Source of the DNA: JASLQO01 sp002327525
GTDB taxonomy: Bacteria; Pseudomonadota; Gammaproteobacteria; Pseudomonadales; Azotimanducaceae
DNA: 64,000 nucleotides
Direction of reading: 5' to 3'
NCBI GenBank assembly: GCA_030744435.1
Contig: JASLQO010000018.1
Location: 124,001-188,000 of the forward strand
Shown: in pieces, positions 8,497 to 18,522 of the stretch
Numbering within the stretch: the stretch's first letter is position 1
Layout: every line of letters begins with the position of its first letter
Notes under the pieces: generated by a model
What the model was told of the DNA's origin: nothing
The model's database searches: none
What the model saw: only the letters and a program-made list of their open reading frames with translations
Position numbers and translations under genes: made by a program

Positions 8497-10473
8497 ATGG
8501 TCAAGGTCCGCGAAGATCTGCCGCTGAACGCTGATGGCACTCTGGACGTCGATGGCTGGGCTCGTCGGGTTTGTGCTGGTCGCGAGGTGCTGGAAGTGGG
8601 CGGAGTTCTGGATGCTGTGCGTCACCTCTGCGAACTTCATCCCCCTCGCTACGTACATACGGGCACCGAGCTGGCGGAGCTCGTCGCTCATCTGAACATG
8701 GATACCAGTTCGGTGCTGGCGGCTCTCTACTATCGCCCTGTACGCCAGGGCAGCGCAGCCCTCGATGACGTGACACGCGTTTGCGGCGAGGATGCATCTG
8801 CCTTGCTGCACGCGGTCTTGAAGATGGCTGATACCAGCCTGCTCGAGATGTCCAACTCCCGCCTACAGACCAGCGAGGCCAGAGATCAGATTGGCAACGT
8901 GCGCAGCATGCTGGTTGCACTGATGGACGATGGGCGGGTCGCCGTGCTGAAACTCGCAGAGCGCGTTGTTGCGCTGAGGGGTGCTAAGGGTAGAGATGAC
9001 GGACGTCGGCGCCGAATCGCGACCGAGGCGGCGGAGATATTCGCGCCTCTCGCGGGACGTCTCGGTATATGGCAGATCAAATGGGAACTGGAGGATCTCG
9101 CACTTCGCTATCTGGAGCCGGAGGTGTATGCCGGAATTGCGCAGCAACTCGATGGCCGGCGGGAGGAGCGGGAACGGCGTGTTGCCGCTATTGTCGCGAT
9201 GCTGCAGGAGACTCTCATGGAGCGGGGGATCAATGCCCTTGTCTATGGTCGAGCCAAGCACATATTCAGCATCTGGCGGAAAATGCGTACCAAGGACATT
9301 GCCTTCGATCAGGTGTACGACGTGTTGGCGGTGCGTATCATCGTCGACAGTCTGGCAGATTGCTATGCGGCACTCGGTGTGATCCACGACCGTTGGCAAC
9401 ACATTCCGAGCGAGTTCGATGACTATGTTGCCTCACCCAAGGAAAATGGCTACCGCTCGATACACACAGCGGTTATCGGGCCGGACACTCAGACGTTCGA
9501 AGTGCAGATTCGCACCGAGGAAATGCATGCGGAATCGGAACTCGGAGTGTGTGCGCACTGGTCGTACAAGGGCGTCGGCGAGGGAGAGGCAAACAGTGCC
9601 GAGCGTGCGTACGCGGATAAGATGGCCTGGCTCCGGCGACTGCTTGATTGGCAGGAATCGCTCGGCGATGACCGGGATCTGCCGCGTGAACTGGCGACGC
9701 GCGTAAGAGAGGAACGCATCTTTGTTTACACGCCGGGCGGCCACGTGCTTGATCTGACTACTGGTGCCACCGTGCTCGATTTCGCTTACCGAGTGCACAC
9801 GGAAGTGGGCCACGCATGCGTAGGTGCCCGAGTGAATGGTCAGCGCGTGCCGCTCAACGAGAGACTCGAATCAGGGCAGAGGGTCGAGATCGAAACGTCG
9901 GATACGCAGCGTCCCCGGCTGGAGTGGCTGAATCCGACGCTGGAATACGTGCATACCGCAAGGGCAAGAGACAAGATCCAGTCGTGGTTTCGGGGCAGAG
10001 ACCCTGCGCGCCTGCTCAAAGATGGTCGGCATCTGGTAAACCACATGCTCGACACACTCAATGAGGCCGCATTGAGTGCCCGGGACGAACAGCATCTTGC
10101 CTCTTCCTTCGACCTTGAAGACATGAATGCTCTGTTGCGCGCCGTCGCTGTTGGCGACGTGCAACTGCACGAAGTCGCAGAACAACTGTTTGGTGGCGCG
10201 CATGAATCAAAGGCGCAGCAATTAGAGCGATTTGGCTTGGAGGTGGGAGGCGACAACCGCGAGGGGTTGCTGCGCGACGTCACTTCGCTACTGAGCGAGC
10301 GCCACCTCTCTCTTCTTGCGACGTCGGGTCGTGTGGATGCCGCGACCGGACAGGCGCGATTGTTGCTCGAAGTGGAATTACCCTCACTTTCCAATCTCTT
10401 GTCAGTTATCGAAGAATTGCGCGAGATACCGGGAATACGCCAGGTTTCATTGAATCGGGACAAACTGTCCTGA
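8497..10473 (+). CDS. relA: GTP pyrophosphokinase RelA, lacking the zinc-finger-like domain
   Basis: 658 residues; E. coli RelA has 744. Order: a degenerate HD region (no HD metal pair, so hydrolysis is not expected), the synthetase domain with the RelA-type acidic EFDD motif before [10 protein letters not shown], a TGS domain at about 405-468, a helical domain to about 575 and a C-terminal ACT domain at about 580-658. The segment that in E. coli lies between the helical and ACT domains and carries the conserved cysteines (zinc-finger or CC domain) is absent: the helical part runs straight into [10 protein letters not shown]. The enzyme makes (p)ppGpp on stalled ribosomes. The reading frame is continuous, so this is a clean domain loss. 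Confidence 0.93.
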   Translation: MVKVREDLPLNADGTLDVDGWARRVCAGREVLEVGGVLDAVRHLCELHPPRYVHTGTELAELVAHLNMDTSSVLAALYYRPVRQGSAALDDVTRVCGEDASALLHAVLKMADTSLLEMSNSRLQTSEARDQIGNVRSMLVALMDDGRVAVLKLAERVVALRGAKGRDDGRRRRIATEAAEIFAPLAGRLGIWQIKWELEDLALRYLEPEVYAGIAQQLDGRREERERRVAAIVAMLQETLMERGINALVYGRAKHIFSIWRKMRTKDIAFDQVYDVLAVRIIVDSLADCYAALGVIHDRWQHIPSEFDDYVASPKENGYRSIHTAVIGPDTQTFEVQIRTEEMHAESELGVCAHWSYKGVGEGEANSAERAYADKMAWLRRLLDWQESLGDDRDLPRELATRVREERIFVYTPGGHVLDLTTGATVLDFAYRVHTEVGHACVGARVNGQRVPLNERLESGQRVEIETSDTQRPRLEWLNPTLEYVHTARARDKIQSWFRGRDPARLLKDGRHLVNHMLDTLNEAALSARDEQHLASSFDLEDMNALLRAVAVGDVQLHEVAEQLFGGAHESKAQQLERFGLEVGGDNREGLLRDVTSLLSERHLSLLATSGRVDAATGQARLLLEVELPSLSNLLSVIEELREIPGIRQVSLNRDKLS

Positions 10474-10507
10474 TAGTCATTCTTTTGTTATGGAGACAGG
10501 AATACAT

Positions 10508-11152
10508 ATGAAGACCATTCTGCTGGGGCCGCCCGGCGCGGGTAAGGGCACGCAGGCGCAGTTCATCTGCCAGGCATACGACATACCGCAGATCTCGACC
10601 GGTGACATGCTGCGTGCTGCAGTCAGTGCCGGTTCCGAACTTGGGCATCGTGTGAAAGCAGTGATGGACTCCGGTGCACTGGTATCGGATGACATCATCA
10701 TCGAATTGGTAAAGGAACGCCTCGCTGCTGACGATTGCGTAAACGGCTATCTTTTCGACGGCTTTCCGCGAACGATTTCTCAGGCCCAGGCCCTGGAGGC
10801 GGCTGGGGTAGCGCTCGACGCTGTGGTCGAGATCCGGGTACCCGACGAGGAAATCGCCAAGCGGATGAGTGGACGCCGGGTGCATCCGGGTAGCGGTCGT
10901 GTATATCATCTAGTTTACAACCCGCCGCAAATCGAAGGCAGGGATGACGAGACGGGAGAACGTCTCATTCAGCGAGGTGACGATCAGGAAGATACAGTTC
11001 GTGAACGATTGGGTGTTTATCACGATCAGACACACCCCCTGGTGGAGTTCTATCTTGCAAAGAGCGGCCACGGCGATTTGCGCTATATCGAGATAGATGG
11101 CCTCGGTGACGTCGAAGGGATCAAACGACAGATTCTCAATTCGCTGGGCTGA
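10508..11152 (+). CDS. adk: Adenylate kinase
   Basis: 214 residues, identical in length to E. coli Adk. P-loop GPPGAGKGT at residues 7-15, the AMP-binding DGFPRT motif near 84-89 and a long LID domain (about 122-160) without the four-Cys zinc site. It interconverts ATP+AMP and 2 ADP. An in-frame ATG lies 18 bases upstream, but the AGGA at 10497-10500 is seven bases before ATG 10508 and the family N-terminus begins here. Confidence 0.96.
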   Translation: MKTILLGPPGAGKGTQAQFICQAYDIPQISTGDMLRAAVSAGSELGHRVKAVMDSGALVSDDIIIELVKERLAADDCVNGYLFDGFPRTISQAQALEAAGVALDAVVEIRVPDEEIAKRMSGRRVHPGSGRVYHLVYNPPQIEGRDDETGERLIQRGDDQEDTVRERLGVYHDQTHPLVEFYLAKSGHGDLRYIEIDGLGDVEGIKRQILNSLG

Positions 11153-11429
11153 GTTTTCATCAGAAATTGCGTTTCTTCCGGTAGTTATTTTCAAGCCAAT
11201 TACATATTATTCGCCCGTCTTCGCCGCGTGTGGTGGGGATGGGTGCAGACAATTGCAGTCGCGAGCCATGAAGAGGGTTTTTCATGCTGAAGTTCGCACG
11301 ACTCGATCGGGGTAAACGACCGCATGTGCTGGCTTGTTACAACAGGATTTGTAAGAAACCGGTAGCAGAAGCGTCTGACTGAACAGGGAATCGGTGTGAA
11401 AACGGTATAAAGCGTCCAAGGAGACATGT
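11153..11429. other. Spacer between adk and the small basic gene
   Basis: 277 bases without a convincing gene. Just after adk there is a 5-bp hairpin (AGAAA/TTTCT) without a T-run. A 32-codon frame at 11284-11382 has a purine-rich stretch upstream but no recognisable product. The 3' part holds the AAGGAGA ribosome-binding site of the next gene. Confidence 0.5.
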
Positions 11430-11561
11430 ATGCCAGCAGCTAAACGCAAAACCCCGGCTCGCAAAAAGGCAGCCGCCAAGAAGAAGGCGGCGCCCAAAAA
11501 GCGGGCAGCTAAAAAGAAATCTGCTCCCAAGAAGCGGGCAGCAGCCAAGAAAAAGCGGTGA
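11430..11561 (+). CDS. Small Lys/Ala-rich histone H1-like protein (43 residues)
   Basis: A 43-codon gene with a strong AAGGAGA ribosome-binding site at 11418-11424, five bases before ATG 11430. The product is almost only Lys, Arg, Ala and Pro, built from repeated motifs such as PARKKAAAKKKAAPKKRAAK. It resembles the tails of bacterial histone H1-like proteins (Pseudomonas AlgP/AlgR3, Hc1/Hc2, KAAP-type proteins), which bind nucleic acid through charge. There is no globular domain. A GC-rich hairpin follows the stop, so it is probably a separate transcription unit. Function inferred from composition only: nucleoid or RNA binding. Low complexity makes homology searches weak. Confidence 0.75.
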   Translation: MPAAKRKTPARKKAAAKKKAAPKKRAAKKKSAPKKRAAAKKKR

Positions 11562-11567
11562 TCACCC

Positions 11568-11595
11568 GCCGCTCCTGATGGGAGCGGCACTTCTT
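11568..11595. terminator. Candidate terminator after the small basic gene
   Basis: GCCGCTCC at 11568-11575 pairs perfectly with GGAGCGGC at 11581-11588 with a five-base loop, followed by a short T-containing stretch (ACTTCTT). It sits between the convergent ends of the 43-codon gene and moeA. The T-tract is weak, so termination strength is uncertain. Confidence 0.6.
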
Positions 11596-11641
11596 GGAGC
11601 TTGCGATGGCGGGGCGTCCGGGACGGGCGCACCCGCAATCG

Positions 11642-12859
11642 CTACGGCGACAGGATGCCGGAAAAGGGCAGGATTTCTACTTGCTCGCCGTCCTCGACAT
11701 CCCCAGTTTCCAGCGGTATCCGAATCAGGCAGTTGGCGTTCGCAAAAGTAGCCAGCCGATGGGAACCCTGATTGCCGGTGCTGGCGACCCTGTTGATGCC
11801 ATCTCGCACAGAGAAAGTGCCGCGCTGATATTCCTCACGGCCGGGACTATGCTTCAGCATCCCCTCGAGTGTGGCCATCATCCGTGGCTCGGACGGGCTG
11901 CGACAACCCGCAAGGCGCAGTAGCGCCGGTCGCGCAATCAACAGATAAGTGACGATGGTGGACACCGGATTGCCCGGAAGTCCGAACAGCGCGCAATCAC
12001 CGAGTTTGCCAAAGGCGACGGGCTTGCCGGGCTTCAGTTTGAGACGCCAGAACTGAAGTGAGCCCAGTTGTTCGATGACGTCCTTGACGAAATCGGCATC
12101 ACCGACAGAAACGCCGCCAGAGGTGATGAGTGCGTCGCTGGTTTCTGCGCTGCGTTCGATTAGTTGCCTGGTCTGATCGGAATCGTCGGGCAGGACTCCA
12201 ACGTTTTTCACAGTGACCGGAAGTTGTTTCAGCAGTTCGGCGATGGCCCAGCGATTGGAGTCGTAGATGTTCCCGTGGCGCAGATCGGTTCCTGGTTCCT
12301 GCAATTCGTCGCCCGTCGAGAACACGGCTACCAGCGGGCGAGTGAAAACCTCCACTTCGGCGATACCGCAGGCTGCCAGCCAACCGACATCGAAGGCACT
12401 GATGACGTTTCCGCGGGAGATGAGCGTGTGGCCGGCGGTAATATCGTTGCCGACAGGGCGAACGTTGGCGCCTCGCGTGTAGGGTTGGTCGACGGTGAGG
12501 GTGTTACCCGTGACGGTACAGTTTTCCTGGATGGCGACCGTGTCCGTTGCGGCGGGCATGGCGCCCCCAGTGGTAATTCGCACACTCTGGCCCGGACCAA
12601 CGGATCCCTTGAACGGGTGTCCCGCGAGGCTGGATCCGACGATGTCGAATTGCATGCGGTTATCGGCGCCATCGAAGGCATAGCCATCCATTGCGGAATT
12701 GGGAAAGGGTGGCAGACTGACGGGGGCGGTGATATCGGTGGCTGCCACACGTCCACCGGCCTCATTCAGGGAGACAAGCTCGGCACCTTTCGGGCCGGGC
12801 ATCTGCTCGAGGACGCGTTTCAATGCTTCGTTCAGTTCTAGCGGTTGGATAACATGCAC
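11642..12859 (-). CDS. moeA: Molybdopterin molybdenumtransferase MoeA
   Basis: 405 residues. Family hallmarks in order: NSAMDGYAF near residues 54-62, the STGDEL motif, ITSGGVSVGDADFVK (the molybdopterin-binding MoCF-like domain) and FGLPGNPVSTIV, then the C-terminal beta domain. MoeA inserts molybdate into adenylylated molybdopterin. The start is GTG at 12859; a stop codon (TAG) lies directly upstream in frame, so this is the first possible start. Only two bases separate it from the divergent tsaB ATG. No other molybdenum cofactor genes are in the window. Confidence 0.93.
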   Translation of the reverse strand: MHVIQPLELNEALKRVLEQMPGPKGAELVSLNEAGGRVAATDITAPVSLPPFPNSAMDGYAFDGADNRMQFDIVGSSLAGHPFKGSVGPGQSVRITTGGAMPAATDTVAIQENCTVTGNTLTVDQPYTRGANVRPVGNDITAGHTLISRGNVISAFDVGWLAACGIAEVEVFTRPLVAVFSTGDELQEPGTDLRHGNIYDSNRWAIAELLKQLPVTVKNVGVLPDDSDQTRQLIERSAETSDALITSGGVSVGDADFVKDVIEQLGSLQFWRLKLKPGKPVAFGKLGDCALFGLPGNPVSTIVTYLLIARPALLRLAGCRSPSEPRMMATLEGMLKHSPGREEYQRGTFSVRDGINRVASTGNQGSHRLATFANANCLIRIPLETGDVEDGEQVEILPFSGILSP

Positions 12860-12861
12860 CT

Positions 12862-13545
12862 ATGAGTCTGATTTTGGGAATCGAAACCTCGCAATCGCTG
12901 TGCTCAGCGGCGCGGTGTTCGGATGGCGTCATCGTCGCCGAAGACACCCATCCCTTGCAACGCCTGCACAACGAACACGTACTCACATCCGTGGACGAGG
13001 TGATGAGTGGCGTTCAGCCCGAAACACTGGATGCCGTCGGATTCGGTTGCGGTCCCGGATCCTTCACCGGAGTGCGAATTGCAGCCTCGGTTGCACAGGC
13101 GATCGCGTATGGTGCCGAGGCGTGTATCCTGCCGGTATCGAGTACGCGTCTGCTCGCCGAGGCTACATGGCAACGAGGCGAATCCGGCGGTGTTGTGACG
13201 GTCATTCCGTCGCGGCGGGATGCATATTACGTGGCCGCCTTCGTGTGCGAGGCAGATGAATCCAGGGTGCGAATTCTAGATGATGTACTCTGGGAGGGAG
13301 TCGAACCGTGGCGGCGACTACAGGCGTCGTTGCCCAGCGGAAGTTGGCTGCTGGCCGGTGTGGCGCCCCCCTGGATCGATGACATAGACCCGTGTGTGGA
13401 GGTGCTGGATGGTGTCCAAGTCACGGGCGCGCACGTGGCGCGGATGGCGGCACTGCAGTTCGAAAACGGCAAAGGACTCGACCCCGCCGACGGGCTGCCC
13501 GTGTACGTGACAGGGGATTCACCCTGGCGGCCAAGCGGTGAGTGA
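12862..13545 (+). CDS. tsaB: tRNA threonylcarbamoyladenosine biosynthesis protein TsaB
   Basis: 227 residues of the ASKHA fold. N-terminal ILGIETSQSLCSAA and the GCGPGSFTGVRIA motif are typical of TsaB (YeaZ), the partner that stabilises TsaD in making t6A37 on ANN-decoding tRNAs. The ATG is two bases from the divergent moeA start, so its promoter must lie inside moeA or be very compact. The 3' end overlaps rsmJ by eight bases. Confidence 0.92.
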   Translation: MSLILGIETSQSLCSAARCSDGVIVAEDTHPLQRLHNEHVLTSVDEVMSGVQPETLDAVGFGCGPGSFTGVRIAASVAQAIAYGAEACILPVSSTRLLAEATWQRGESGGVVTVIPSRRDAYYVAAFVCEADESRVRILDDVLWEGVEPWRRLQASLPSGSWLLAGVAPPWIDDIDPCVEVLDGVQVTGAHVARMAALQFENGKGLDPADGLPVYVTGDSPWRPSGE

Positions 13546-14254
13546 CGCCCGCATACGCCTGTATTACAACGATGACGTCGACATCGATATCACATGTTAC
13601 GCACCCTGGTTCGATGTCATGCCTGCCTCGGAAAGCAGCGCAGAGAAGGCGTTCTACCTGCGATTATCCAGGGGCGGGCTCACGCTGCATCGTGGTGACG
13701 ATCGACGCGGAATCGGTGTGACGCCTTCTGAAATCAAGCGGCGGGCGGTACGCGGCTCCACCCTGGCGCGCGCGGTAGGCGTCAGGAGCACACCGGTGGT
13801 GCTCGATGTCATGGCGGGTCTTGGTCGTGACGGGCTCGCGCTCGCGCACATGGGCTGTCGGGTTACGCTGGTCGAGCGCGTCCCCGCGCTCTGGGCACTG
13901 CTGAAGAACCTCACCGCGCGCCTTGGAAGCGACTGCGATGTCCGGCTCGATGACGGCTGGAAGGTGGTCGGGCGCGCCAGCGCGGATGTGATCTATCTGG
14001 ATCCTATGTATCCGGTGCGTGGGAAACGCGCCCTGCCCGGTAAGGAGTTGCAGTACTTGCGCGCGCTTGCTGCGCCTTCCGGGCACGGGGTGGCTGAATG
14101 GGTAGAGCACGCACGCAGACATGCGCGGCAAAGGGTGGTGTTGAAGCGCCGCGCCGCTGATGCGGTGGTCACGGAACCCGATTGGCAGATTCGTGGCCGT
14201 CAGGTGCGTTATGACATTTACCGCGCAGGGGGTGGTGCATTCAACGGCGCATGA
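13538..14254 (+). CDS. rsmJ: 16S rRNA (guanine-1516-N2) methyltransferase
   Basis: 238 residues. SAM-binding motif VVLDVMAGLGRDGLALA and the catalytic-site motif LDPMYP followed by a basic RGKRALPGKELQYLRAL match RsmJ (YhiQ), which makes m2G1516 in 16S rRNA. The start codon is a GTG that overlaps the end of tsaB. The last 14 bases overlap the 3' end of the convergent plsB gene. Confidence 0.9.
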   Translation: MSDARIRLYYNDDVDIDITCYAPWFDVMPASESSAEKAFYLRLSRGGLTLHRGDDRRGIGVTPSEIKRRAVRGSTLARAVGVRSTPVVLDVMAGLGRDGLALAHMGCRVTLVERVPALWALLKNLTARLGSDCDVRLDDGWKVVGRASADVIYLDPMYPVRGKRALPGKELQYLRALAAPSGHGVAEWVEHARRHARQRVVLKRRAADAVVTEPDWQIRGRQVRYDIYRAGGGAFNGA

Positions 14255-16577
14255 TCGCGTAGCGCAACTCCGGGTCGATAATACGCCCTGCCGCTCTGAC
14301 GACATCGTGCACGATGGGTGCATGCGATAGTGTGCCGTCATCACGCTCGTACAGGGTGCCATCACCGATGAGTTGATCCACGAAGTTGTTGAACAAGCGA
14401 CGATCGAAGAATTCGGGTGCATTGATCCCATAGAAGCGCGCCATCTTGTGCGCGACGGTTTGACTCTGGTCCTGTAGCTCCTGCCGGGTGAGCGCGGCGT
14501 CTGAGGCCAGCAGGCTGACGACGATGTAAAGGCGCTCCAGCGTGGGCATCACCACGTTGGCGAGCAAATATAGTTGATAGTGCGCCTGAGATGACACGGG
14601 AGGTGTCTGGACTGCTTGCGCTGCTATTTCGATGAGGGCGTGGTCTTCGAGTAGTTTCAGCCAGCGCTCGGTGTCCTGCGGGTCGAAGGTGGTATGCAGC
14701 TCGGACGCCATGTACGGGAACACGATGGATACCATACGCTCAAGTGAGGCCACCGCTAGTGGGCGGGAACGGGATACCAGCAGACAAGCGATGAGTGACG
14801 GCAGGGCCAGCACGTGCGCCACGTTGTTGCGATACCAGGTCATCAGCACCGCAGAGAAGGGATCGAGTGTGAGAACATCGCCGAATGACTCGTGCTCGCG
14901 CGTGAGCATGCCCTTGTCCAATACGTACTCAACGACCGCCTCCGCGTCGAGGTCACACACATCCACGCCTGCGGCGGCACCGAGTCCGATGAGGCTTTGG
15001 TAGGTGCGGATCTGTGAGGTCAGTGCGTGCTCCTCGATCGCGAGCCTGGGAGTGCCCAACAGCACCAGCGCCACCAGATTAATGGGATTGACCGAAGCGC
15101 TTGCATTGATCCGCTGCAGTACCTCGTTTCCGAGGTGGCTGACGTTTGTCTCCCCGCGCGCGCGCCATGCCTCGAGATCGATGGGCTCCGCGAAATTGAC
15201 CTTCACACGTCCGAAATTCTGACGAACGAGCCTCAGGCCCCGAAACACGTCACCTATACTCTCACCCTTCTTCTCACCACCGCGCAACTCATCGAGATAG
15301 CTGCCCGCTTCGATGAGTTTTTCGTGCCCCAGATAGACCGGTACGAAGGCGATGGGCCGCGGCAATCCCCTGGCACTGTGTTGCAGGGTCATCTTCAGGA
15401 GGCCGGTGCGTGCCGGAAGCAGGCGTCCCGTGCGGGTGCGCCCACCTTCCAGGAAGAACTCCACGCTGTGCCCACGCCGGTACACCTGATAAAGGTACTC
15501 GGCGAATACGGCAGCGTACAACGGGTCGTCGCGAAACGAACGGTGCATGAAAAAAGCACCCCCGCGCCGGAGTATCGGACCCAGCACGGGAAGATTGAGA
15601 TTGTCGCCCGCGGCGATGTGCGGAATCATCAGCCCGTTGTGGAACAACAGATAGGACAGCAGCAGATAGTCCACGTGGCTGCGGTGGCTCGGTACGTACA
15701 CCAGTGTGTGCGTCTGTGCGATGCGCCGAACCTGGTCGAAACCGCTTACGTCCACGCCATCGTAGATGTGGTTCCAGAACCAGGTCAGCAGACTCTCAAG
15801 AACACGGATGGTGGGATAGGACATGTGGCTTGCGATAGTGAGCGCGGCCTTCCTCGCACTCTTGTTGAGCTTTGTGCGCTCGGCAGGTTCGGCGGCGGTA
15901 ATGATGTCCTGTACCGCCCGGCTCGCGACGACCTGGTCTACCAGGGTTCTGCGGTGTGAGTAATCCGGACCGAGCCGGGCGACCTTCTGGTTTCTGAACT
16001 GCACGCGCAACAGGCGTGCGGCTTTGCGGATGCGCCGGTTGGCGTAGGTAGCGGCAAGCGACGCCAGCGGCAGGGATTCGCCGAAGTGCACCACGATGTG
16101 TCTGCGCGACAGCAACAGATTGAGAAAGCGTTTCAGCCGCGACGTGGCGGCCCAGTCCTCTGACAACAACGTGCGGGTGAGCGTGTGGTCGCGATGCCGC
16201 GATCGCCCCCAGAAGATCTGAACCGGCTGGAGTACGCTGGTGCTGTCAGCGAGCTGCGGGTCGTCCAGCAAACGCACGAGGCGGTCCGAGTAGGTGATCA
16301 TGGTGTTGCGGCGCATGAAGCCGGTCGGTCGATTCAGAAAAACGAAGCGGCGCGCCTCGTGCCTATCGCCGGACTTGAGCGCGCCCAGGGGCGCGGGCAG
16401 GTCGTTGGATTGCGCGATCAGATCCAGCACGATGAGATCGCTCACCGCGCGCAGAGGCAACACGTAAACGCAGTTCGGGGCGATGTCCGCCGCCGGGGTG
16501 CCGGCGCATGTGGGTCTGGCCAGCCAGCGGACGAAGGCGCGGCTAAGCCGGTAGCCGATCAGGCGCAGACGCCACAA
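14241..16577 (-). CDS. plsB: Glycerol-3-phosphate acyltransferase PlsB
   Basis: 778 residues (E. coli PlsB 807). The acyltransferase HX4D motif is His298-Asp303 in SHRSHVDYL, followed by the substrate motif FFLEGGRTRTGR and further acyltransferase blocks. The enzyme acylates the sn-1 position of glycerol-3-phosphate at the inner membrane, the first step of phospholipid synthesis. The first plausible start is TTG at 16577, 23 bases after gspD; no ATG or GTG lies in frame between the gspD stop and this point. The remote upstream neighbours (gsp and dap genes) are in the same direction, so it may be the tail of a long operon. Confidence 0.94.
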   Translation of the reverse strand: MWRLRLIGYRLSRAFVRWLARPTCAGTPAADIAPNCVYVLPLRAVSDLIVLDLIAQSNDLPAPLGALKSGDRHEARRFVFLNRPTGFMRRNTMITYSDRLVRLLDDPQLADSTSVLQPVQIFWGRSRHRDHTLTRTLLSEDWAATSRLKRFLNLLLSRRHIVVHFGESLPLASLAATYANRRIRKAARLLRVQFRNQKVARLGPDYSHRRTLVDQVVASRAVQDIITAAEPAERTKLNKSARKAALTIASHMSYPTIRVLESLLTWFWNHIYDGVDVSGFDQVRRIAQTHTLVYVPSHRSHVDYLLLSYLLFHNGLMIPHIAAGDNLNLPVLGPILRRGGAFFMHRSFRDDPLYAAVFAEYLYQVYRRGHSVEFFLEGGRTRTGRLLPARTGLLKMTLQHSARGLPRPIAFVPVYLGHEKLIEAGSYLDELRGGEKKGESIGDVFRGLRLVRQNFGRVKVNFAEPIDLEAWRARGETNVSHLGNEVLQRINASASVNPINLVALVLLGTPRLAIEEHALTSQIRTYQSLIGLGAAAGVDVCDLDAEAVVEYVLDKGMLTREHESFGDVLTLDPFSAVLMTWYRNNVAHVLALPSLIACLLVSRSRPLAVASLERMVSIVFPYMASELHTTFDPQDTERWLKLLEDHALIEIAAQAVQTPPVSSQAHYQLYLLANVVMPTLERLYIVVSLLASDAALTRQELQDQSQTVAHKMARFYGINAPEFFDRRLFNNFVDQLIGDGTLYERDDGTLSHAPIVHDVVRAAGRIIDPELRYAIMRR

Positions 16578-16600
16578 TGGAGTGCTGGTCCTGGTTGGTG

Positions 16601-18517
16601 CTAACGCTTGCCGCGAAACAGTTCATCGAGCTCATCGTTCATTTGTTCAGAGGTAATTTCGACTTCCCAGATGTCCTGATACTTGCGATGCGTGACGCGG
16701 TTGTTGTCTTCCTGGTTCTTGATGACCGTCGGTCGCAGGAAGATCAGCAGGTTGTTCTTGGTTCGTGTTTCGGACGTGGAACGGAACAGGGCGCCGAGCA
16801 CGGGAATATCACCCAGCAACGGGACTTTGCGGCGGCTTTCGCTGATGTCGTCTCGGATCAGGCCGCCCAGCACGATGATCTGACGGTCTTCTGCGAGTAC
16901 CGTCGTTTCGATCTCGCGTTTTGAGGTAACGACGTCGGCAAAAGCGCTGTCGCCCACGGCGGTCTCGACGATATTGGTGATGTTCTGTGCCACTTCAAGC
17001 CGCACGGAAGTACCGTCGTGCACGTGCGGCGTCACGGTCAACTGCAGACCGACGTCCTCGCGCTGCACGGTGGTGAATGGATTGCTCGTGCCATCTCCTG
17101 TTGTGGTGAAGGATCCCGTTCTGAATGGTACTTCCTGACCCACGACGATTTTCGCCTCCTGGTTGTCCAGAGTCAGGATACTGGGTGTGGAGAGCAGGTT
17201 GGCATGGGAGTTTGTCGCCAGCGCGGTAACCAGGGCGCCGAACGATATCCCGTCGGCGTCCAGTTTGGCCGCCGCGATGGTGGGTTGGCTGATGCTCGAA
17301 AGCCCTGTGAGGACGTTCTCGTCTATGGTGGCGCCCGCGTCGGGTATGAGGCCCGACAGCAGGGAGTTTAAAACGCCGTTCAGGCTTGTGGTAACCAGCG
17401 GCACAGTTTGGCCACGGGTGTCGACGGCGGCCATCTCGATGCCAATCGCCTCGGTATCGGTGATCGATACCTCGACGACGGCCGCTTCGATGAGTACCTG
17501 GGTGCGGCGTACGTCCAGGGCATCGAGTATCTGCATCAGTTCGGCCATGGTGCCGGGATCGGCGCGCACCACGATGGCGTTCAGAGATTCGTCTGCACGG
17601 ATGGTGGTTGCTTCGACCGTGCCTTCCTCGTTGCTCATGCCGCGTTCGCTGATCATGCCGCTGAGGATTTCGGCGATAGCCGTGGCGTCCGCGTATTTCA
17701 GATATATCACCTGTACCGCGCCCGTGGTGGTGGTGGGCTGGTCCAGTTGTTCTATCAGCTTCAGCACCTCGGCGATGGGCTTCGGTTTGCCGCGCAGCAC
17801 CAGTGAGTTGTTGCGCTCGTTGGCGATGATCTGAATGCGCTGTGGTCCCTTGCTGTTGCGGCCGATCTGCTCGGGTGCGACCTTCTCCAGCATGGCGACG
17901 ACGTTGCCGACCCAGGCGTCCTCGAGCGGCACCACGACCACCTCGCTTTCATCGGCGACATCGATCTGCTCGATGATCGTGCGAAGTCTGCGGATGTTAT
18001 CGGCATGGTCACTAATGATGACGATATTGGGTTCCGCGACAGCGGCGATGTGCCCGTACTGGGGAATGAGGGGTCGCAGGATCTTGACCAGTTCCGCCGA
18101 TTCGACGTTCTGCGCGGCGATCACCCTAGTGACGAGTTCTTCGGCCGCTATCATGCCGAGCTCGCCCTCCACACCAGGTGTTTGCTTACCGGTTGCGGTC
18201 TGCTGAATGCGGACGACGTCACCGGACGGCACCGCGGTGAAATTGTGAGCCCGCAGTACCGACAGGAACAGTGCATAGATCGCTTGCGCATTCATACTCT
18301 CACTGGAGATGACGGTCACATTGCCCTTCAGACGAGGGTCCACGACGAAGGTGCGCCCGGTGATTGCCGCGACCTGGGCGACGAATTCGTGAATGTCCGC
18401 GTTCTTGATGTTGATCTTCCAGGTCTGTTCCTGGGCGAACGCATGGGGTGCGATGAGTGTAGTGGCTGCCGAAACAGCCAGCACCGCGACGACGATCCAT
18501 TTTCGCACTACTTGCAT
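16601..18517 (-). CDS. gspD: Type II secretion outer-membrane secretin GspD
   Basis: 638 residues with a signal peptide ending near HAFA (residues 26-29). The N0 domain (WKINIKNADIHEFVAQVA) and N1-N3 repeats are followed by the secretin core with VGQEVPFRTG and VTPHVHDG segments. GspD multimerises into the outer-membrane channel through which folded proteins leave the cell. It starts five bases after gspC. gspE-M are not in this window and must lie elsewhere if the system is complete. Confidence 0.95.
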   Translation of the reverse strand: MQVVRKWIVVAVLAVSAATTLIAPHAFAQEQTWKINIKNADIHEFVAQVAAITGRTFVVDPRLKGNVTVISSESMNAQAIYALFLSVLRAHNFTAVPSGDVVRIQQTATGKQTPGVEGELGMIAAEELVTRVIAAQNVESAELVKILRPLIPQYGHIAAVAEPNIVIISDHADNIRRLRTIIEQIDVADESEVVVVPLEDAWVGNVVAMLEKVAPEQIGRNSKGPQRIQIIANERNNSLVLRGKPKPIAEVLKLIEQLDQPTTTTGAVQVIYLKYADATAIAEILSGMISERGMSNEEGTVEATTIRADESLNAIVVRADPGTMAELMQILDALDVRRTQVLIEAAVVEVSITDTEAIGIEMAAVDTRGQTVPLVTTSLNGVLNSLLSGLIPDAGATIDENVLTGLSSISQPTIAAAKLDADGISFGALVTALATNSHANLLSTPSILTLDNQEAKIVVGQEVPFRTGSFTTTGDGTSNPFTTVQREDVGLQLTVTPHVHDGTSVRLEVAQNITNIVETAVGDSAFADVVTSKREIETTVLAEDRQIIVLGGLIRDDISESRRKVPLLGDIPVLGALFRSTSETRTKNNLLIFLRPTVIKNQEDNNRVTHRKYQDIWEVEITSEQMNDELDELFRGKR

Positions 18518-18522
18518 AACGA

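Noticed and set aside
11284..11382. 32-codon frame starting MLKFARLD
   Set aside because: No family, weak ribosome-binding site, and length expected by chance.
11406..11411. TATAAA as a -10 for the 43-codon gene
   Set aside because: No -35 at a usual distance, and transcription would start on the ribosome-binding site.
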